This document shows positions 1 through 9,111 of a stretch of DNA of 64,000 nucleotides, piece by piece (within the stretch, counting starts at the first letter, position 1; each line of letters begins with the position of its first letter). Both the position numbers and the translations under genes were made by a program. This DNA is from an uncultured Prevotellaceae bacterium (GTDB lineage: Bacteria; Bacteroidota; Bacteroidia; Bacteroidales; Bacteroidaceae). The stretch is from assembly GCA_900314755.1 (NCBI GenBank), contig OMWH01000001.1, positions 163,251 through 227,250 of the forward strand. Reading direction: 5' to 3'. The notes beneath the pieces were generated by a model. The model was given only the letters and a program-made list of their open reading frames with translations, was not told the DNA's origin and ran no database searches.

Positions 1-1011
1 ATAAGTGGCAATCTTACAGTTGGTACTGATTTCCGCCTGTCCCACATAGAATGGCAGACACATGGTGTTGATGCCAGCCTTGATACTGCGTGTTACCTGT
101 ACTGCAGTAGCGGTGAAATCAATCGGAGTATAGAAAGGATAACTCTCGTCGAGTACCATCTTTGGTGTAATGTTCTTCTCTCCATCCCAGCGGATGACAT
201 TGTCAGTATCATAGAAGTCGGTGGGTGAGAGAATCAACAGGTTATGATTCTTCGTGCGCAATTGTGGACCATCACCATCGGTGACGGCAGCACCTGTCAG
301 GTTGAGGAAGCACACATCAGCAGACAGTTTGCTAAGCAGCAAGGAATAGTCGTCGTAATCCACGGTGTGCCAGTCACCATCCCAAGTACACTGATACTTC
401 CCCTTGCTTAATGAGCCGGTGATCTCAACCTGCTTGGAGGTCAGTGAACCATCAGCCAGCGTACGGATAGCAGCACCATCTTTCAGCATAGGACCCTCTA
501 ACTGGATATCGTCAATATAAATGGTTTTACCCTCACCATCGGCTGTTTCTTCATAAGGCCAAATAGCAATGACGTTGTTGTTTGTATCAGTAATTTTGTC
601 CTCGTCAGGACCAACACTGTATTCATAGACCATGGTCTGCCATTCGCCTGGAGTGTCATACCAGAAGATACGTTTTACATTATATGCACCATCCTTACCT
701 TCCAATTGCACCATCACGTTGTGCTTATCTTCCATTTTCATTCGGAAAGTCAGGCGACGCAATCCTTTGAAATCAGCATCACCAACAGGCAGTGCGATAT
801 TGTGATGCTCTTGATCCCAACCACCAGGATTGGCTTTCAAGGTTGCTTTCAGACACTTATTGCTTCCATCTTCTATTACAGTAGGATCAGCACGGTTCCA
901 GAATCCACCGTCTGAGTCCACTTCCTTATCATCTCCATTCCATAGTACAATCTGTGCCGAGGCAGTAACGGCTGCCAGCATCATGAATAATGTGAGTAAT
1001 TGTTTTTTCAT
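1..1011 (-). CDS. secreted protein of the fructan locus, 3' end missing
   Basis: The reading frame is open for 337 codons from an ATG at 1011 to the left edge, so the C-terminus is missing. The protein begins with a typical signal peptide (MKKQLLTLFMMLAAVTASAQ). Residues about 20-165 form a beta-rich module with a conserved-looking stretch near IYIDDIQLEG, as in galactose-binding-like carbohydrate-binding domains. The part after it contains a run that resembles the end region of Prevotella surface proteins (INTMCLPFYVGQ). No catalytic signature is visible. It lies on the same strand as the GH32-like gene and starts 99 bp after it, so it probably belongs to the same locus. Function is inferred only as a secreted, possibly glycan-binding protein. 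Confidence 0.6.
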   Translation of the reverse strand, partial: MKKQLLTLFMMLAAVTASAQIVLWNGDDKEVDSDGGFWNRADPTVIEDGSNKCLKATLKANPGGWDQEHHNIALPVGDADFKGLRRLTFRMKMEDKHNVMVQLEGKDGAYNVKRIFWYDTPGEWQTMVYEYSVGPDEDKITDTNNNVIAIWPYEETADGEGKTIYIDDIQLEGPMLKDGAAIRTLADGSLTSKQVEITGSLSKGKYQCTWDGDWHTVDYDDYSLLLSKLSADVCFLNLTGAAVTDGDGPQLRTKNHNLLILSPTDFYDTDNVIRWDGEKNITPKMVLDESYPFYTPIDFTATAVQVTRSIKAGINTMCLPFYVGQAEISTNCKIATY

Positions 1012-1109
1012 ATTCTTTCGCGTATTTAATGGTTAGTACTAAAAATGTTATCCTGAAACAATCTACTCACCTCTGCGAGAACTACTAACTATTAACCAAA
1101 ACTAACTAA

Positions 1110-2690
1110 TCAATATTGTGAGACTTCCACGTCACTGACACTGATGGAGCCACCGTAGTTGTTGATGCTCCAGCAGTTCTTCTGGATACCGTAGATACGC
1201 TGGGTGTAGGCGACATTGTCGTTGATATACATCACCAGCACGCTGTTGTCGGTATAGATGTCGATGTCATACGTGTTGTCAGCGGGACGTGCAAAGCCGT
1301 AACCGTCGATACCCTCGATGAAGCCTTTGCCGTTCTCACCCTCCTCCTCGAAGTTGATCTTGCGCCAGTCCTCACCCTCGGGGTTGACCACGATGGTGTA
1401 GTATTTCTCGGAGTCAGAGCCACGAACCACGGAGATGCCGAACTTATCCCAGTTGTTGCTGGTCTTGACGGTCATGGAGATGTGGTTGTGAGCACCCAGG
1501 CGGTTGAAGAGCACATAGGCACCGTCACCGGAAAGGGTACCGTTGTTATAGCCGTTACTGTCCATCACGGTGACAGGTTGCTCCTCGTCATATTTCTCAG
1601 CCATGGCAGGTACCTCACCTACGGTGAGTGTACCATCCGCATGCTGGATGATCTTGTGGCAGACCAGTGCGCCAGCCCATGCGGGCTCACCGTCAGCACC
1701 CACGTTGATGTTCTTCTCGAAGACAGTGGAACCGACACGGTAGGGGCACCATCCCCAGATGTAGCGGTCGGTACCGTTGGAGGCAGTCTTTCCGGCATAG
1801 AAGGCACGGCTGTCGAGCACACCCTCCTTGCCGTCCTGCGGCCAGTGGGCACCCGGGTCGTTGAAGCATGCCTTCAGGTCGTCGTAACTCCTTGCCATCA
1901 TATACTTCACCTTACGGCTCCAAGGGGCACGGTATGCCTCGCTGTAGACCAGATACCAGTAGTCACCCATCTTGAAGATGTCAGGACACTCACACATACG
2001 GTCCCAGATCATGGGGAACTGTCCTACGTGCTCCCAGTTCTTGAGGTCGGTGGACTTGAACTCGGCAAACTTCAGGTTGCTGGCGATGACCATGCGCCAT
2101 GTGCCGTCGTCGACCTTGAACACCTGTGGGTCACGGAAGTCCTTGGCAGAGAAACCATAGTCGCTGCCCTTCAGCTGCCACTCCTCATCCTTCGTCCATG
2201 TCTTGAAGTCAGGAGAGGTGGCGCGCATCACTACCTCACGGTTGGGCAGCAGCACGTTATAGCCCGTATAATAGATGTAATAGAGCTGGTCGGACTCGTT
2301 ATAGACAGCGCATCCCGTACCGAGGGAAGCATCCTGCAGTGCCGTGGAAGCCCCTACAGGCAGTACCTCACCGATCATGTCGTAGTTGGCACCGTCCTTA
2401 GTGCTGATACCCCAGAAGGGATGGTAGCAGGGACCGTTATTGTCGTACTCCTGCAGATAGAGCACTTTGAACTCGCCCGCCTTCTGGTCGTAGAACGGCA
2501 TGGGGTCGCCACAGCGTCCGAGAGTGGGAGAGTAGTAGGTGAGGAAACCCTTCTCGTCAGCAGAGTTGAAGAAGGCGGTCGTTCCTGCCCAGTCCTTTTC
2601 AGGATCTGGTCCGAAGCTGTCCTCGCTGCATGCCGTCAGCACGATGGCTGACAGCATGAGGGCGAATATTGAAAATATCTTTGTCTTCAT
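1110..2690 (-). CDS. GH32-like fructanase (levanase/inulinase type) lipoprotein
   Basis: A 526-residue lipoprotein (signal with lipobox LTAC near residue 21) likely to hydrolyse beta-fructans at the cell surface or in the periplasm. All three GH32-type active-site blocks of a five-bladed propeller are visible in the right order: GDPMPFYD near residue 62 (position of the nucleophilic Asp), FRDPQVF near 185 (transition-state stabilising Asp), and ECPDIFK near 235 (acid/base Glu). A C-terminal beta-sandwich region of about 150 residues follows, as in GH32 and DUF4975-type proteins. The first block lacks the full WMNDPNG form, so it is a divergent member. The gene lies 6 bp after the DUF4960-like gene and is presumably co-transcribed from susC. 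Activity on levan rather than inulin is an inference from the locus layout. Confidence 0.75.
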   Translation of the reverse strand: MKTKIFSIFALMLSAIVLTACSEDSFGPDPEKDWAGTTAFFNSADEKGFLTYYSPTLGRCGDPMPFYDQKAGEFKVLYLQEYDNNGPCYHPFWGISTKDGANYDMIGEVLPVGASTALQDASLGTGCAVYNESDQLYYIYYTGYNVLLPNREVVMRATSPDFKTWTKDEEWQLKGSDYGFSAKDFRDPQVFKVDDGTWRMVIASNLKFAEFKSTDLKNWEHVGQFPMIWDRMCECPDIFKMGDYWYLVYSEAYRAPWSRKVKYMMARSYDDLKACFNDPGAHWPQDGKEGVLDSRAFYAGKTASNGTDRYIWGWCPYRVGSTVFEKNINVGADGEPAWAGALVCHKIIQHADGTLTVGEVPAMAEKYDEEQPVTVMDSNGYNNGTLSGDGAYVLFNRLGAHNHISMTVKTSNNWDKFGISVVRGSDSEKYYTIVVNPEGEDWRKINFEEEGENGKGFIEGIDGYGFARPADNTYDIDIYTDNSVLVMYINDNVAYTQRIYGIQKNCWSINNYGGSISVSDVEVSQY

Positions 2691-2696
2691 AATGGA

Positions 2697-4094
2697 TTAT
2701 TTCGTTAAGTAATTGATAGCGTTCTTTGTCATGGTGGCTACGTTCTTGTGGAAGTTCTCCACATAGCCAGCCTCGAAGGTGTAAGAGTACCAGTCGTAGC
2801 AGCCGGAGCCGATACAGATGACACCACCCTTGCCGTCGTGGGCAGGATACTCCCATGCGACGATGGCACCGTCACCGCCGACACCGAGGATGGTTCCGCC
2901 GGTGCGAGCCTCCCAAGCGGCATGGTCGGGGTAGTCTCCCCAGTCCGTACCGATATGGTATTGGGCGGTAGAGTTGGTGATGTGGTAACCGGCATCGGTG
3001 GTGTAAACATGACCTGCCTGGTCGCCGGCAATAAGATCCTGGAACATAGCGTGACCCGTCTGACCGTCCCAGATACGGAACTCCCAAGGACCACCGCATA
3101 GCTCTGCCTTATCCTCATCCTGTCCCCAGCAGTTATTAGGTGTCGTCCACTCGTCGTCACCGGTGACACCGATGAACGATGCGAGGTTGGTGGCGTAACG
3201 GGTGAGGAACAGGGCACCGCCGTTCTCGTAGAACTGACGAATCTCGTTCTTTGCCTCCAGAGCCTCCGGGGCGTTAGCAACGAACTGGTCGTGACCGTCG
3301 ACACCGCCGTCCTTATGATAGTGCCACCACATGATCTTACACTCAGAGAGGTCGATGGTGCCGGCATGGAGGTCAGCGAACGACGCATAGAGCGTACCCT
3401 CCACATTACTCATCATCCATGTGCAGGCAGCCTTCGCCTCAGGATCGAGGTCGTCCATCGAGGAAGCGGCACCGATGAAGAGTGCCTTAGCCTTGTCGAT
3501 GGCGATGACCGTTACGGTATATTCCGTCACAGCAGTATTGTTGGTCACGGTATAGGTGACAGGCTGTGAGAAGTCCTGTGCGATACCCGTTGCAGGGGTA
3601 ATCGTCGCATTGTCGCTATAGACGATGGTAGGTACGATATTGGTGACATCGACAGAAGCAGGCACATAGATGGTAATCGTCTTGGCGTTCTGGTCGATGG
3701 TTCCCTGATAGATGTCATTGGCTACGAACTGGTAGATACGGGCCTCGTCACGCAACACATTGATAGTCCAGTCGAGGACAACATCCCCATTGGTGACATG
3801 AAGCACCTTGGCAGCACTCATGTTAAGGGTCTGTCCCATGCTGATGTTAGCGGCAGCACCATTGGAGATGCTGAGTGTGGTGACCTTCATTGCCGAAGTG
3901 TCGTAAACCTCAGGAAGGCGTACGGTGATGGTCCGTGTAGTGAGGTCGATAGTACCCTCGTAGCCGTCGAGTGCGAAAGCCTCCACCATGCAGTCGCCGC
4001 TGAGACGCAGGTCGCTGGTATGGTCATCGCTGCAGGCGGTAAAGCCCAGGACGATGAGCAGTGCACCTATTATATTTAATATCTTCGTTTTCAT
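2697..4094 (-). CDS. DUF4960-like surface glycan-binding lipoprotein
   Basis: A 465-residue lipoprotein (signal peptide with GFTAC at about residue 20). Residues about 25-200 look like two Ig-like beta domains, each with a pattern of repeated TIDxxxxTITVxLP (TRTITVRLPEVYD and AKTITIYVPASVD). Residues about 205-465 form an alpha/beta domain beginning ALFIGAASSMDD that I recognise as DUF4960-like. In characterised Bacteroides levan loci a protein of this position sits between susD and the GH32 enzyme and binds glycan at the surface. The gene is 32 bp downstream of susD. No catalytic residues can be proposed. The family name is from memory; the surface lipoprotein call is firm. Confidence 0.65.
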   Translation of the reverse strand: MKTKILNIIGALLIVLGFTACSDDHTSDLRLSGDCMVEAFALDGYEGTIDLTTRTITVRLPEVYDTSAMKVTTLSISNGAAANISMGQTLNMSAAKVLHVTNGDVVLDWTINVLRDEARIYQFVANDIYQGTIDQNAKTITIYVPASVDVTNIVPTIVYSDNATITPATGIAQDFSQPVTYTVTNNTAVTEYTVTVIAIDKAKALFIGAASSMDDLDPEAKAACTWMMSNVEGTLYASFADLHAGTIDLSECKIMWWHYHKDGGVDGHDQFVANAPEALEAKNEIRQFYENGGALFLTRYATNLASFIGVTGDDEWTTPNNCWGQDEDKAELCGGPWEFRIWDGQTGHAMFQDLIAGDQAGHVYTTDAGYHITNSTAQYHIGTDWGDYPDHAAWEARTGGTILGVGGDGAIVAWEYPAHDGKGGVICIGSGCYDWYSYTFEAGYVENFHKNVATMTKNAINYLTK

Positions 4095-4126
4095 ATTTCT
4101 ATAATCTTTAAACTATAAACATTCAA

Positions 4127-5854
4127 TTACCAGTTGCCAATATTCTGCGTATAATGTCCGTTAGAGGCAGAGAGCTGCTGGAAGGGGATGGGCAGGTACT
4201 CGTTCTTGTTGGCTGTGAAATGTGCCTCACCATAGAAGGCGTTATTGTCGATTTCCTCAGCATAGTACTTGTTGATAACGGTAGCGGCATCGCCCCAGCG
4301 TACGAGGTCGAAGAAACGCTCAGACTCCATGGCAAGTTCCAGACGGCGTTCCATCTTGACCATCCTGACGGCAGCGTCCTTCGTGTAAGAGCCCTTGTAA
4401 TTAGCTACATACATCTTGACACCGTAGGCACTCTGATAGTTGGAGATCATCTGGGTACTGCCGGCGGCACGGGTGCGGAGCTGGTTGACCAGGTTGACAG
4501 CCTGATCGGGTTGTCCCAGTTGTGCATACGCCTCAGCACGCATCAGCAGCACGTCGGCATAGCGGAACACGATACGGTTCATGGAGCTTGCCCAGTAAGA
4601 GCCCTTGATGAGATACTCGCCAATGAGGGCGGGGTCTACGTTCTGCTTCAGTGTCACATAGTAGCCGTAGCCTCCGTTAGAACGGCTCCAGATACTGCTC
4701 TTGTCCATCATGTAGTTCTTGTTGAACATATAGGGAAGCCCTGGCATTCCCACGGTGAGGAACAGACGAGGGTCAGCGTTGTCAGCGGTCATGTCGTAGT
4801 CCTTCTGGTTGAACGTGTCAAACAGAGGCAGACCGTCATCACCAGTATGGAAGGCATTCACAAGGTTCTGTGAGGGTTTGTAGAAGTCGGTACCGCCATC
4901 GGTAGCCCCAGGGATATTGGGTGGAATCAGTCCATAGCTCCAGTTCAGGTTACCATAGGTGGAGCCGTCGTTGCGGGAATACTGGATAGCCCATATACTC
5001 TCGATGCCGTTCTCATACTGCTCCTCAGGACGGAAATTGTTATGGATGTCAGTCTCCAGTCCGTAGTTGCCATAGAGGGAGGGATTGGTGAACTCAATGA
5101 CTTTCTCCAAGTCCTGCTGGTTGATAGAGGTCACCTGATGACTATTGGCATCGTCCTGACGGTAAGCCTTGTAAAGATATACCTTGGCAAGGAAGGCGGC
5201 AGCGGCAGCCTTGGTGGGACGGCCTTTGTCAGACTGGGTGACAGGCAGTGTGTTATATGCCTCCATGAGGTCGTTGATGATCAGTTGCCATCCCTCGTCG
5301 TTCGTGTACTCGGTGTTGGAGAGCTCGTTATACTCCTGATAGCTCAGGTTCTCATTCACCACGAAGGGGATGTTCTTGAAAAGGCGTTTCAACAGGAAAT
5401 GGGCATAGGCGCGCAGGAATTTCATCTCGGCAAGACGCTGGTTCTTCATCTGGTAGTCATCACCAGTGGTGTTGAGCAGTGCGATGGCACTGTTGACACG
5501 AGACAGGGAGTTATACAGACGTACCCAGATATCGTTGAGGTTCCAGTTGGTGGTGAGAATACCTTGCTCTACCTCCAGCTGGTGGAACACGTCACCGTCG
5601 CTGGTTCCCGAGCCCCCTTTGTAGGCATCGTCGGAACGCACGTCGAAGTTCCACATGGAGAAGGAAGAGTTGATGTCCTCGGCAGTGGTGAAGATAGCAT
5701 AGGCAGACACCACCATCGCCTCGGCGTTCTCAGGGGTCTTTGCCTGCTCGTCGCTCAGCGTGCCCTGCGGGGTGTGCTCATCAAGGATTTTGTCGCAGGC
5801 AGTGAAAGTGCATGCCATGCTGATGGCACAGATGATATATAATAGCTTTTTCAT
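4127..5854 (-). CDS. SusD/RagB-family outer-membrane lipoprotein
   Basis: A 575-residue SusD homologue that would form the lid of the SusC transporter and bind oligosaccharide at the cell surface. It has a lipoprotein signal (MKKLLYIICAISMACTFTAC), the early SusD pattern DKILDEHTPQG, TPR-like helices, and the conserved C-terminal blocks RYADVLLMRAEAYAQLG, RRLELAMESERFFDLVRWG and LPIPFQQLSAS. The start at 5854 is preferred over the ATG at 5890, because the upstream residues would overlap the end of susC and precede the signal peptide. It follows susC by 13 bp. Together they form one import unit, probably for fructan oligosaccharides. Confidence 0.93.
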   Translation of the reverse strand: MKKLLYIICAISMACTFTACDKILDEHTPQGTLSDEQAKTPENAEAMVVSAYAIFTTAEDINSSFSMWNFDVRSDDAYKGGSGTSDGDVFHQLEVEQGILTTNWNLNDIWVRLYNSLSRVNSAIALLNTTGDDYQMKNQRLAEMKFLRAYAHFLLKRLFKNIPFVVNENLSYQEYNELSNTEYTNDEGWQLIINDLMEAYNTLPVTQSDKGRPTKAAAAAFLAKVYLYKAYRQDDANSHQVTSINQQDLEKVIEFTNPSLYGNYGLETDIHNNFRPEEQYENGIESIWAIQYSRNDGSTYGNLNWSYGLIPPNIPGATDGGTDFYKPSQNLVNAFHTGDDGLPLFDTFNQKDYDMTADNADPRLFLTVGMPGLPYMFNKNYMMDKSSIWSRSNGGYGYYVTLKQNVDPALIGEYLIKGSYWASSMNRIVFRYADVLLMRAEAYAQLGQPDQAVNLVNQLRTRAAGSTQMISNYQSAYGVKMYVANYKGSYTKDAAVRMVKMERRLELAMESERFFDLVRWGDAATVINKYYAEEIDNNAFYGEAHFTANKNEYLPIPFQQLSASNGHYTQNIGNW

Positions 5855-5867
5855 GATTCGCTTTGAT

Positions 5868-8800
5868 TTAGAATGATACATTGAGACCAAACGTTACGTT
5901 GAGAGGAATAGGATAGCCGAAGTTGGCATTCTCAGGATCAACGCCCGTGAAGTTCTTGCTCTTGATGGTCAGCAGGTTCTGGGCGGAGAGATACATGCGA
6001 AGGCGTGAGAGGTGAATCTTCTCGCAAATGCTCTTGGGGAAGTTGTAACCCAACTGGATGGTACGTAACTTGGCATAGGAGCCGTTCTCCACGAAATAGG
6101 TGGACACACGCTTCTCATTATTATTATCCATCGTGCTGACAGCAGGGATGTTAGAGCCGGGATTGGCAGGGCTCCATGCGTCAAGCAGACGGCGTCCCTT
6201 GTTCAGGTTCGAGATGTTCAGACCACTCCAGAGGTCGGTCTCTTTCTTCAGGTCGCTGATCACATCAACACCTTGGGCACCCTGCCAGAACATGGTGAAG
6301 TCGAAGTCCTTATACTGTAGGTAGATGTTGAGACCCCATGTGAAGTCAGGTACTGGAGAATAGATCCAGTCCTGGTCTTTCTCGTTGATGACCCCGTCTT
6401 TGTTGAGGTCCTTCCAGCGGATGCGTCCCAGTCCGGCACCGTCCTGCTGTGCGTGGTTGTCGATCTCAGCCTGACTCTTGAAGATACCATCATATACATA
6501 ACCCACCTGAGCACCCATAGGATGACCGATGACACTCTTCACACCATTGCCACCGAAAGTGCCGTTGGCTGCCAGTGTCTCTGGAATCTTCGTGATCTCA
6601 TTACGATAGGTACCGATATTACCTGTCACATCGTATGAGAAATGACCGATATCACCACGATAGCCGAGGTTGAACTCAACACCCTTGTTAAGCATCTCAC
6701 CGGCATTGATCCACTGGCTGGAGCCTTCACCCATCACACCGATACCCGGCATGTAAACCAGGATGTCCTTGGTCTTTTTGTAATACCACTCGAAAGAGCC
6801 GTAGAGCGCATTACGGAAGAGACCGAAGTCAAGACCGAGGTTGGTCTGTGTGGTGGTCTCCCATTTCAGGTCGTCATTACCCAACTGGTTACGCTTGAAA
6901 CCACTCGGCAACTGCTGACCACCGTTGGTTCCAGCGATGTCGTAACTGGTTCCGTAACTTTGTCCACCGAAGCCTGCCTCACCATAGTTACTCTCGAAGA
7001 TGGTGTAACGGGCGATATTGTCTATCTCCTGGTTACCCGTCTGACCCCAAGAGGCACGGAGCTTCAGGTTGTCAATCCATGACACGTCCTTCAGGAACTT
7101 CTCCTGATTGATACGCCAACCGGCAGAGACAGAGGGGAATGTACCATAGCGGTGGTTCTTACCGAAACGGCTTGAACCGTCGTGACGGATGGTGAAAGAT
7201 GCCATATACTTGTCATCGTAGGTGTAGTTCACCTTTCCGAAGAAAGATACCAGGGTGAAACCACCGCCATTACCGTATGCCTCAGCCTCACCGACACCGG
7301 CGTTTGGCCACATATAGTCGGGATTCAGAATGGCATAGTCGTATTTCTTGCCACTGAACCATTTATCGTCCTCACGGTTGATCTCCATACCTACCATGGC
7401 ATCACCGCGGTGCTTGCCAATCTCCAGGTTGTAGGTTGCAATGGCGTTCCACATCCATTTGGTCCAGTGTTCCTGCTTGCCTTCCACACCATTAATGGGG
7501 TTTGCCACCGTACCCTCAGTGACAGGGTAGGTGAAGATGCGCTGCTCCTTCTGACTATAGTCAAGTCCGAAAGAAGAGCGGATATGGAAGTCTTTCAGGG
7601 GGTTGATGTCGATATAAGCGTCTCCGAACAAACGCCAGTAGGTATAGCGGTTGTCAGAATTACGGTCGAGGCGTGCCAGCGGGTTCTCACGGTCAGGATA
7701 GCCACCTACCGGACCGGCATAGTCACCGTTGGTCGTGCGGACGGGCAGTGAGGGGTTGAACTGCAACACGTTCTGGAGGAAACCGCCAGGAGCCTGTACC
7801 TCACTGGTACGGTTCAAGGTGAAGTGCTCACCAATGGTGATGACATCCAGATCCTTTATCTTCAGCAACTTATACTCTGTGTTGATACGGGCAGAGATAC
7901 GGCTGAAGTCGGACTGCTTGATGATACCCTTGTTGCCATAGTAACCGACGGAGAAGAAAGAGGAACTTCTCTCGGAACCGCTGCTCAGCGATACGTTATA
8001 CTGCTGGATAAGACCCGTACGGGTGGTCTCCTTGAACCAATCGGTGTCGGCGGCGGGAGTGGTGCCTGCGACATCGAGGTATTTATTCATCGTGATACCG
8101 TTGAGGGTGGGAACACCCTGGGCATTATAGCCCCAGTCGTAACGATAACCTAAACCGTTCTGGTTGGGGTCGAGACCGTCGTTGACATATCCCTGCCACA
8201 TGACCTTTCCGAACTCCTTGGCATTGAGCACTTCCATCTTATGGGCATAGGTCTGGACGGAGATGCTGGCATCGAAGTCAATCTTTATCTTACCTTCCTT
8301 ACCCTTCTTGGTGGTGATGATGATGACACCATTGGCTGCACGGCTACCATAGATAGAGGCAGAGGCGGCATCCTTCAATACCTGAATAGACTCAATGTCG
8401 TTACCATTCAACTCATGCATTCCAGCCTTCGTGGGGACACCATCGATGATGTAAAGAGGATCGTTGTTGTTCAGGGTACCGATACCACGGATGCGGACAG
8501 TGGCAGAACCAGAGGGAGCACCGTCAGCAGAGATGTTCATGCCAGGGACACGTCCCTGCATCGCCTTGATGGGGTTGTTCTCGTTCTGCTTGGCAAGCTC
8601 GCCAACACTGACAACAGAGACGGCACCCGTCAGGTCAGCCTTACGCTGGGTGGTATAACCCGTTACGACCACCTCGTTCAATGCCAGGGCATCGTCTTGC
8701 ATGGTGACTTTCATGCCATCAGCAGCAGGCAACTCCTGGGTCTGAAGGCCGATGTAAGAGAAGGTCAGTGTCTTACCAGCAGCCACCTTCAACTTGAAGT

Positions 8801-8972
8801 TACCGTCGAAATCGGTAACAGTTCCGTTTGACGTTCCTTTCTCCATGACGGTGGCACCGATGACAGGCTCACCTGTGGCATCGACGACATTACCGCCAAT
8901 CTCTTGCGCGTACATTATTGTACAAAGAAGCAAGGAGAAGAAACTCACAATCAGTCTCTTTGTTTGTTTCAT
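5868..8972 (-). CDS. SusC/RagA-family TonB-dependent transporter
   Basis: A 1034-residue outer-membrane TonB-dependent transporter. It starts with a signal peptide (MKQTKRLIVSFFSLLLCTIM), then a carboxypeptidase-D-like domain (GNVVDATGEPVIGATV, TDFDGNFKL), the TonB-box-like segment LNEVVVTGYTTQ, the plug with the SusC signature DAASASIYGSRAANGVI, and a 22-strand barrel ending in an aromatic residue (FGLNVSF). The start at 8972 is chosen over 9131 because the signal peptide begins there and because the longer form would run through the regulator's terminator. It heads the fructan-type operon. A -7 box lies about 40 bp upstream and the operon is probably controlled by the adjacent membrane-tethered AraC regulator. 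Confidence 0.95.
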   Translation of the reverse strand: MKQTKRLIVSFFSLLLCTIMYAQEIGGNVVDATGEPVIGATVMEKGTSNGTVTDFDGNFKLKVAAGKTLTFSYIGLQTQELPAADGMKVTMQDDALALNEVVVTGYTTQRKADLTGAVSVVSVGELAKQNENNPIKAMQGRVPGMNISADGAPSGSATVRIRGIGTLNNNDPLYIIDGVPTKAGMHELNGNDIESIQVLKDAASASIYGSRAANGVIIITTKKGKEGKIKIDFDASISVQTYAHKMEVLNAKEFGKVMWQGYVNDGLDPNQNGLGYRYDWGYNAQGVPTLNGITMNKYLDVAGTTPAADTDWFKETTRTGLIQQYNVSLSSGSERSSSFFSVGYYGNKGIIKQSDFSRISARINTEYKLLKIKDLDVITIGEHFTLNRTSEVQAPGGFLQNVLQFNPSLPVRTTNGDYAGPVGGYPDRENPLARLDRNSDNRYTYWRLFGDAYIDINPLKDFHIRSSFGLDYSQKEQRIFTYPVTEGTVANPINGVEGKQEHWTKWMWNAIATYNLEIGKHRGDAMVGMEINREDDKWFSGKKYDYAILNPDYMWPNAGVGEAEAYGNGGGFTLVSFFGKVNYTYDDKYMASFTIRHDGSSRFGKNHRYGTFPSVSAGWRINQEKFLKDVSWIDNLKLRASWGQTGNQEIDNIARYTIFESNYGEAGFGGQSYGTSYDIAGTNGGQQLPSGFKRNQLGNDDLKWETTTQTNLGLDFGLFRNALYGSFEWYYKKTKDILVYMPGIGVMGEGSSQWINAGEMLNKGVEFNLGYRGDIGHFSYDVTGNIGTYRNEITKIPETLAANGTFGGNGVKSVIGHPMGAQVGYVYDGIFKSQAEIDNHAQQDGAGLGRIRWKDLNKDGVINEKDQDWIYSPVPDFTWGLNIYLQYKDFDFTMFWQGAQGVDVISDLKKETDLWSGLNISNLNKGRRLLDAWSPANPGSNIPAVSTMDNNNEKRVSTYFVENGSYAKLRTIQLGYNFPKSICEKIHLSRLRMYLSAQNLLTIKSKNFTGVDPENANFGYPIPLNVTFGLNVSF

Positions 8973-8986
8973 TTGCTTGTTAATTT

Positions 8987-9018
8987 GGTTAGTACTATTG
9001 TTAACTGCTGCAAAAGTA
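8987..9018 (-). promoter_or_regulatory. leader motif and -7 box of the fructan susC
   Basis: On the minus strand TACTTTTG (9011-9018) matches the Bacteroidota -7 box TAnnTTTG, 38 bp before the susC start. No TTTG is found at the usual distance upstream, which is common for activator-dependent promoters. Between it and the ATG lies TAGTACTAACC (8987-8997). The same 11 bp occurs at 1031-1041, upstream of the gene starting at 1011. Confidence 0.5.
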
Positions 9019-9062
9019 CTTCTATTTATAGACGGAGGATAAAACAGATGTTTCAAAGAACT

Positions 9063-9110
9063 AAAAAAATCGTTCAATGTAACATTTTTGTTAGTCATTG
9101 AACGATTTTT
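9063..9110 (-). terminator. terminator after the regulator gene
   Basis: A perfect 15-bp inverted repeat (9065-9079 and 9096-9110, arms AAAAATCGTTCAATG) with a 16-nt loop is followed on the minus strand by a T run. It lies directly after the stop codon of the membrane-tethered regulator and separates it from susC. Confidence 0.8.
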
Positions 9111-9111
9111 A

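Noticed and set aside
1482-2651. 389-codon forward open frame
   Set aside because: It lies antisense to the GH32-like gene, has no recognisable domain and follows from its codon bias.
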